Source of the DNA: Salinimicrobium sp963709775
GTDB lineage: Bacteria > Bacteroidota > Bacteroidia > Flavobacteriales > Flavobacteriaceae
Direction of reading: 5' to 3'
NCBI GenBank assembly: GCA_963709775.1
Contig: CAVPXS010000018.1
Location: 248,001 to 312,000 of the forward strand
Length of the DNA stretch: 64,000 nt
In this document: positions 60,149 through 64,000 of the stretch, in pieces
How the letters are laid out: every line of letters begins with the position of its first letter
How positions within the stretch are numbered: the first letter of the stretch is position 1
Notes under the pieces: generated by a model
Seen by the model: only the letters and a program-made list of their open reading frames with translations
Databases searched by the model: none
What the model was told of the DNA's origin: nothing
Position numbers and translations under genes: made by a program

Positions 60149-61126
60149 CTAGTATTTTAAGGCGGTTTCTATCGCACTGCCAAAGAGTTCTTCCAGGGAA
60201 ATACCCGCTGCCTGAGCCTGCTGTGGCAAAATACTCGCCTCGCTAAGCCCGGGATTGGTGTTCATCTCAATGAAATGCGGCTCATCGTTGTGGAATATAA
60301 ATTCTGAACGGGAAAAGCCTTTCATCTTCAGTTTTCGATAAATAAGTTTGGCGATTTCCTGCACTTTCTTTGTCTGCTCTTCAGAAATTCTTGCCGGAGT
60401 GATCTCCTGGGACTTTCCGAGGTATTTTGCTTCGTAGTCAAAAAACTCATTTTCAGAAACAATTTCGGTGACCGGCAGTGCAAAAATTTCTCCGTTGTGT
60501 GTGATCACACCAACAGAGACTTCGGTTCCATCAAGGAAAGATTCAATGATGATCTCGTCATCCTCTTTAAAAGCGAATTTTGTGGCAGGAATAATTCCTT
60601 CGCTTGTTTTTACTTTTGTGATCCCAAAGCTGCTTCCGGCCTTGTTCGCCTTGACGAAACAGGGAAGCCCTACTTTGGCAACGATCTCTTCGGGATCCAC
60701 TTCATCTCCTTTATCGACAAAGAAATTTTCAGCAGTTTTTATTCCGAAGGGTTTCAGCACGCTAATGAGATCTCTCTTATTAAAAGTTAGTGCCGACTGG
60801 TAAAAATCACAGGAGGTTTGCGGAATGTCGAGTAACTCCAGATACGCCTGCAGGAGACCATTCTCCCCGGGAGTACCGTGAATGGTGTTAAAAACACAGT
60901 CAAAAGTTATGAGTTTTCCATCTATCGTGACGGTGAAATTACTTCGGTTTATGGGGTAGGGCATATCATTTTCTCCAATGACAAACCACTCTTTTTGCAG
61001 GATGTGCACCCGGTAAGGGTTGTATTTACTGCGATCAAGGTTTTTATATACTACATTACCGCTGTTAATGGAGATGCGGTATTCGCTGGAGAAGCCGCCC
61101 ATGGCTATGGCTACATTTTTCTTCAT
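60149..61126 (-). CDS. ddl: D-alanine--D-alanine ligase
   Basis: ATP-grasp enzyme that makes the D-Ala-D-Ala end of the peptidoglycan stem. The 325-residue protein begins MKKNVAIAMGGFSSEYRISI. It has HGTPGENGLLQAYLE near 83-97, FVKANKAGSSFGI near 158, the EFFDYEAKYLGK loop near 229, and the metal-binding IEMNTNPGLSEASILP near 292-307. It is transcribed divergently from the PASTA gene from overlapping promoter regions. Confidence 0.96.
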   Translation of the reverse strand: MKKNVAIAMGGFSSEYRISINSGNVVYKNLDRSKYNPYRVHILQKEWFVIGENDMPYPINRSNFTVTIDGKLITFDCVFNTIHGTPGENGLLQAYLELLDIPQTSCDFYQSALTFNKRDLISVLKPFGIKTAENFFVDKGDEVDPEEIVAKVGLPCFVKANKAGSSFGITKVKTSEGIIPATKFAFKEDDEIIIESFLDGTEVSVGVITHNGEIFALPVTEIVSENEFFDYEAKYLGKSQEITPARISEEQTKKVQEIAKLIYRKLKMKGFSRSEFIFHNDEPHFIEMNTNPGLSEASILPQQAQAAGISLEELFGSAIETALKY

Positions 61127-61156
61127 AATTCAATATGGCCCGATTATTTGCGTTAA

Positions 61157-61188
61157 CAAAAGTAGCGACTATAAATGAATGTCTGCAA
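61157..61188 (-). promoter_or_regulatory. Promoter of ddl-coaD
   Basis: On the minus strand: TTG at 61188-61186, a 21-base spacer and TACTTTTG at 61164-61157, about 30 bases ahead of the ddl start. Confidence 0.6.
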
Positions 61189-61203
61189 ACCCACCTGTTT
61201 TTA

Positions 61204-61211
61204 TATCTTTG
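61204..61211 (+). promoter_or_regulatory. -7 element of the PASTA-rluD run
   Basis: TATCTTTG, 16 bases ahead of the PASTA gene start. The area where its -33 should lie overlaps the ddl promoter. Confidence 0.45.
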
Positions 61212-61227
61212 TTTTTTATTTTAAACT

Positions 61228-61863
61228 ATGAGTTTTTTCCGATTTTTATTTAGCAAAACCTTTTTGATACAGTTGGTTTTGGCAGTATTAGCGGTTGTTT
61301 TGATCGCTTTTATTATGCTGCAGTGGTTAGATTATTCTACCAGGCAGGATCAAAGAATTACAGTGCCTAATCTTGAACGTTTGTCCCTGGATAAGGTCGA
61401 TGAGCGCCTTGCAGAACTTGAACTGCGCAGGGAGATCCTGGATTCGGCTAATTATAATCCCGATTTTCCGCCATACTCGGTGATCGACCAGGTGCCGCTT
61501 CCGGGGAAAGAGGTAAAGGAAAACCGAAAGATCTATTTGACGCTGAATCCGTCAGGCTTTACGAAAGTTGAAATTCCTGAAAATCTAATCCGCAGAACCC
61601 GAAGACAGGTGGAGCCAACCTTGCGTTCCCTTGGATTTGAAATTGGAACAATCTCTTACAAGCCCGATGTGGCTAAAGATGTGGTGCTGGAAATGCGTCA
61701 CAGGGGGCAACTCCTGGAGCCGGGAATGAAACTTATGAAGACTTCAAAAATTGATCTTGTACTGGCAGATGGTTCAAAGAGGTATGGAATGGAAGAGGAA
61801 GACGATTCTATTGCCGAAGATCAAATTATAAATGACCTGGAAGAAGAAGAATATGATTTCTGA
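61228..61863 (+). CDS. PASTA domain membrane protein
   Basis: A 211-residue protein with one N-terminal membrane helix (residues 12-33) and PASTA-type repeats outside: VPNLERLSLDKVDERLAELEL, DSANYNPDFPPYSVIDQVPLPGKEVKENRKIYLTLNPS, and a second repeat (VEPTLRSLGFEIGTISY...). The C-terminus is acidic. PASTA domains bind peptidoglycan or beta-lactam-like structures. Here there is no kinase domain. Position between ddl and rluD is typical of Flavobacteriaceae. It overlaps the rluD start by 11 bases. Confidence 0.9.
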   Translation: MSFFRFLFSKTFLIQLVLAVLAVVLIAFIMLQWLDYSTRQDQRITVPNLERLSLDKVDERLAELELRREILDSANYNPDFPPYSVIDQVPLPGKEVKENRKIYLTLNPSGFTKVEIPENLIRRTRRQVEPTLRSLGFEIGTISYKPDVAKDVVLEMRHRGQLLEPGMKLMKTSKIDLVLADGSKRYGMEEEDDSIAEDQIINDLEEEEYDF

Positions 61864-62908
61864 AAATAATAAACCGGAGCCGGAAGATAATGATGATGAG
61901 CTGTATGAGCACCACCGGTTTGTAGCCGATAAAGGACAACAGCCTTTAAGGGTAGATAAATTTTTGATGAACTACATCGAGAAAGCTACCCGAAACAAGA
62001 TACAGACAGCAGCAAAAGAAGGAAATATTCACGTCAATGAGATTTCGGTAAAATCGAATTATAAGGTGAAGCCGGGAGATGTGGTGCAGGTGTTGTTCGA
62101 ACATCCACCTTATGAATTCCTTCTAACGCCCGAAGATATTCCTTTGGATATCGTCTATGAAGATGATTCCCTGCTTGTGGTAAATAAGCCTCCGGGGATG
62201 GTAGTACATCCCGGTCACGGGAACTACAGCGGTACTCTTATCAATGCTCTCGTATATCATTTTGATAACCTGCCGCAGAACAGCGATGAACGTCCCGGGC
62301 TCGTCCACAGGATCGATAAAGACACCAGTGGCCTGCTGGTTATTGCCAAGACAGAAAAAGCAATGACAAAGCTGGCAAAGCAATTCTTCGACAAGAGCAG
62401 CGAGCGCGAATATGTGGCACTGGTTTGGGGTAACGTAGAAGAGGATGAAGGAACTATTGAAGGAAATATAGGCCGTCACCCGAAGAACAGGCTGCAAAAT
62501 ACAGTGTACCTCGGGGAGGATGAAGACAAAGGAAAACCGGCAGTTACCCATTTTAAAGTTCTGGAAAGACTCGGGTATGTCACACTCCTTTCCTGCCGAC
62601 TTGAAACAGGGCGTACTCACCAGATACGGGTGCATTTAAAACATATTGGGCACACGCTTTTTAACGATGAACGCTATGGTGGTGACAAGATCCTTAAGGG
62701 TACAACGTTTACCAAATACAAGCAGTTTGTAGAAAATTGTTTTAAAGTGTTGCCAAGACAGGCTTTGCACGCGAAAACGCTCGGTTTCAAACATCCCGAG
62801 ACAGGGGAGTGGCTTAGTTTTGATTCTCCTATCCCGCAGGATATGGAAGATTGTATTGAGCGGTGGAGGAACTATGCGAAAAATCAAAAGGAATTCATTG
62901 ATGAATAG
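61853..62908 (+). CDS. rluD: RluA-family pseudouridine synthase, RluD-like
   Basis: Modifies uridines of 23S rRNA. The 351-residue protein has an acidic N-terminal tail, an S4 RNA-binding domain (about 33-80, RVDKFLMNYIEKATRNKIQ), and the catalytic domain with Asp155 in VHRIDKDTSGLLV and GRTHQIRVHLKHIGH near 258. The ATG at 61853 (MISENNKPEPEDND) overlaps the PASTA gene and is more plausible than an out-of-family start further upstream. Target uridines are inferred from the family. Confidence 0.93.
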   Translation: MISENNKPEPEDNDDELYEHHRFVADKGQQPLRVDKFLMNYIEKATRNKIQTAAKEGNIHVNEISVKSNYKVKPGDVVQVLFEHPPYEFLLTPEDIPLDIVYEDDSLLVVNKPPGMVVHPGHGNYSGTLINALVYHFDNLPQNSDERPGLVHRIDKDTSGLLVIAKTEKAMTKLAKQFFDKSSEREYVALVWGNVEEDEGTIEGNIGRHPKNRLQNTVYLGEDEDKGKPAVTHFKVLERLGYVTLLSCRLETGRTHQIRVHLKHIGHTLFNDERYGGDKILKGTTFTKYKQFVENCFKVLPRQALHAKTLGFKHPETGEWLSFDSPIPQDMEDCIERWRNYAKNQKEFIDE

Positions 62909-62941
62909 ACTTTTTTGATAAGCCTATCAACAGTAAAAAAC

Positions 62942-62971
62942 AATCCCGGCAGGAAATCTTGTCGGGATTTG
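62942..62971 (+). terminator. Terminator of the PASTA-rluD run
   Basis: AATCCCGGCA pairs with TTGTCGGGATT (one G-T) around an 8-base loop, followed by TTTGATATTTTT. Moderate T run. Confidence 0.6.
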
Positions 62972-63012
62972 ATATTTTTGAGAGGTAATAGAAAACCTTC
63001 TAAGATAACTCC

Positions 63013-63774
63013 ATGAAAATAGTTGTATCCCCCGCCAAAACTCTGGACTACGAATCCAAATTACCAACTACCAGAGGAACCCAGCCGTCATTTCTCGAAA
63101 CCACAGCTTCCATTAACCGGAAACTGGCGAGAATGTCCAAAAAGGAAATAGCCGATCTTATGGGTATTAGCGACAAGCTCGCCGACCTTAATTACAACCG
63201 TTATCACGAGTTTTCTGAAGAGCATACAAAGCAAAATTCCCGCCCCGCGGTTTATGCTTTCGCCGGGGATGTTTATACCGGTCTTGATGCCTATAAAATT
63301 CCTTCTGAAAAGTTGGATTTTATGCAGGATTCATTGCGGATCCTTTCAGGCTACTACGGAATATTAAGGCCGCTGGATCTCATGCAGCCGTACCGTCTTG
63401 AAATGGGCACTTCCCTGCACGTGGGCCGTAAAAAGAACCTCTATGAAGTCTGGCAGGAAAAGGTGACAGATTTTTTGAATAAAGAACTTGAAGAAGATGA
63501 ACTTTTTGTGAATCTCGCCAGTCAGGAATATTTTAAAGCTGTAGATACTTCAAAGCTTAAAGTTCCGGTGATTTCCCCTGTTTTTAAGGACTTTAAGAAC
63601 GGGAAATTAAAGATCATCAGCTTTTTTGCAAAAAAAGCCCGTGGTGCTATGGCCAGATATATCATCGAATCTGAGGCACAGACTCTTGAGGAGATTAAAG
63701 CTTTTGACCTCGATGGATATCGATATTCGGCTGAAGAAACTTCGAATGAAAACGAACCTGTTTTTACGAGGTAG
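63013..63774 (+). CDS. yaaA: Peroxide stress protein YaaA (DUF328)
   Basis: A 253-residue protein of the YaaA family, which lowers free iron under peroxide stress in E. coli and has a DNA-binding fold. The signature beginning MKIVVSPAKTLDYES, FAGDVYTGLDA near 83, LRILSGYYGILRPLDLMQPYRLEMG near 108-132, NLASQEYFKAV near 170 and FFAKKARGAMARYII near 205 are all present. It probably has its own promoter (TATTTTTG at 62973-62980). Alone between two terminators. Confidence 0.94.
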   Translation: MKIVVSPAKTLDYESKLPTTRGTQPSFLETTASINRKLARMSKKEIADLMGISDKLADLNYNRYHEFSEEHTKQNSRPAVYAFAGDVYTGLDAYKIPSEKLDFMQDSLRILSGYYGILRPLDLMQPYRLEMGTSLHVGRKKNLYEVWQEKVTDFLNKELEEDELFVNLASQEYFKAVDTSKLKVPVISPVFKDFKNGKLKIISFFAKKARGAMARYIIESEAQTLEEIKAFDLDGYRYSAEETSNENEPVFTR

Positions 63775-63804
63775 CTTCAGCAGCAGTTTATTGTTAAAGT
63801 ATTT

Positions 63805-63836
63805 AAAAAAGCGGTGTCTCACCGCTTTTTTCTTTT
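63805..63836 (+). terminator. Terminator of yaaA
   Basis: AAAAAAGCGGTG and CACCGCTTTTTT pair around TCT, ending in a long T run. Confidence 0.92.
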
Positions 63837-63862
63837 TAATTTCTGAACCTGCATAAGGTCCC

Positions 63863-63879
63863 GAAAATGACATTTTTGG
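63863..63879. repeat. CAAAAATGNCATTTTTG palindrome, copy at 63.9 kb
   Basis: GAAAATGACATTTTTGG between yaaA and the carboxylase gene, 49 bases ahead of the latter. Confidence 0.6.
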
Positions 63880-63927
63880 AGGGTCTTCAGCAGCAACACT
63901 TTAATAATAAAAAAGCAACTTCATAAA

Positions 63928-64000
63928 ATGAAAATTAAAAAGGTTTTAGTAGCAAACAGGGGAGAAATTGCAATAAGAATTTTTAGAGCATGTACCGAGA
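63928..64000 (+). CDS. pyc: Biotin-carboxylase domain enzyme, probably pyruvate carboxylase (5' end only)
   Basis: Only the first 24 codons lie in the window: MKIKKVLVANRGEIAIRIFR and on. This is the ATP-grasp biotin carboxylase start. The wording (KVLVANRGEIAIRIFRACTE) fits pyruvate carboxylases of Flavobacteriaceae better than AccC subunits, whose start usually reads KILIANRGEIALR. The gene runs off the end of the window, so AccC or another biotin-dependent carboxylase cannot be excluded. Confidence 0.75.
   Translation, partial: MKIKKVLVANRGEIAIRIFRACTE

Noticed and set aside
1..64000. Mobile elements, prophage or defence island
   Set aside because: No transposase, integrase, phage structural or defence gene was found; gene content is core metabolism and envelope functions throughout.

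Overview
The window is a stretch of core chromosome from a member of the Flavobacteriaceae (Bacteroidota), closest in character to marine genera such as Gramella, Salegentibacter or Salinimicrobium. This rests on recognised families (DUF4293, DUF1599, BT_3928-type DoxX protein, retropepsin-PDZ protein, LAB_N protein, a Rho with a long disordered insert, eukaryote-like ProRS), on promoters of the Bacteroidota type (TTG-N18..21-TAnnTTTG), and on the near absence of Shine-Dalgarno sequences. The genus is an inference. No rRNA, prophage, insertion sequence, CRISPR array or defence island was seen.

Layout: 0.1-9.4 kb: proS, two identical tRNA-Glu genes, rpsT, a palindromic repeat cluster, rho, DUF4293, a YfcE-like phosphoesterase, truA and an ABC exporter, then cdaA (c-di-AMP synthesis). 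9.4-14.2 kb: folP, DUF1599, a DoxX-type protein, tpiA, prmA, clpS. 14.4-20.8 kb: TPR lipoprotein histidine kinase, GNAT-like protein, M28 peptidase, MATE pump, PAP2 phosphatase. 20.7-24.8 kb: a GT2 / LAB_N / GT39 cassette that probably loads and transfers a lipid-linked sugar, and a sugar-nucleotide epimerase. 24.8-32.6 kb: meaB, ohr, a K+/H+-type antiporter, msrA, a lipoprotein, a coiled-coil protein with a cysteine-less zinc ribbon, a Nif3-like protein, lpxK. 32.7-38.8 kb: lipA-gap-hybrid histidine kinase run, then an ECF sigma factor with a GT2. 39-47.4 kb: two fasciclin lipoproteins, murB, aminotransferase, retropepsin-PDZ protein, DUF1573, valS. 47.8-55.2 kb: rsfS-ftsH-LUD-cdsA-psd-ACBP on the minus strand, birA, SRPBCC, pyrE, Nudix. 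55.2-64 kb: M14 peptidase, TonB-dependent receptor, coaD, ddl, PASTA protein, rluD, yaaA and the start of a probable pyruvate carboxylase gene.

Together these genes cover translation, envelope building (lipid A, peptidoglycan, phospholipid, surface glycosylation), central carbon metabolism, oxidative-stress repair and sensing. Most gene pairs are tightly packed, with overlaps of 1-35 bases.

Two window-wide patterns stand out. First, seven genes (rho, DoxX, GT39, GT2, antiporter, lpxK, valS) are each broken once, and every break needs the same +1 shift, meaning one surplus base. Rho and ValRS are normally indispensable and the break sites share no motif, so single-base insertion errors in the sequence are more likely than decay or recoding. 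Second, a 17-base imperfect palindrome, CAAAAATGNCATTTTTG, occurs five times with its 14-base core intact plus several near matches, mostly between genes. It is the best candidate here for an undescribed genome-wide element.
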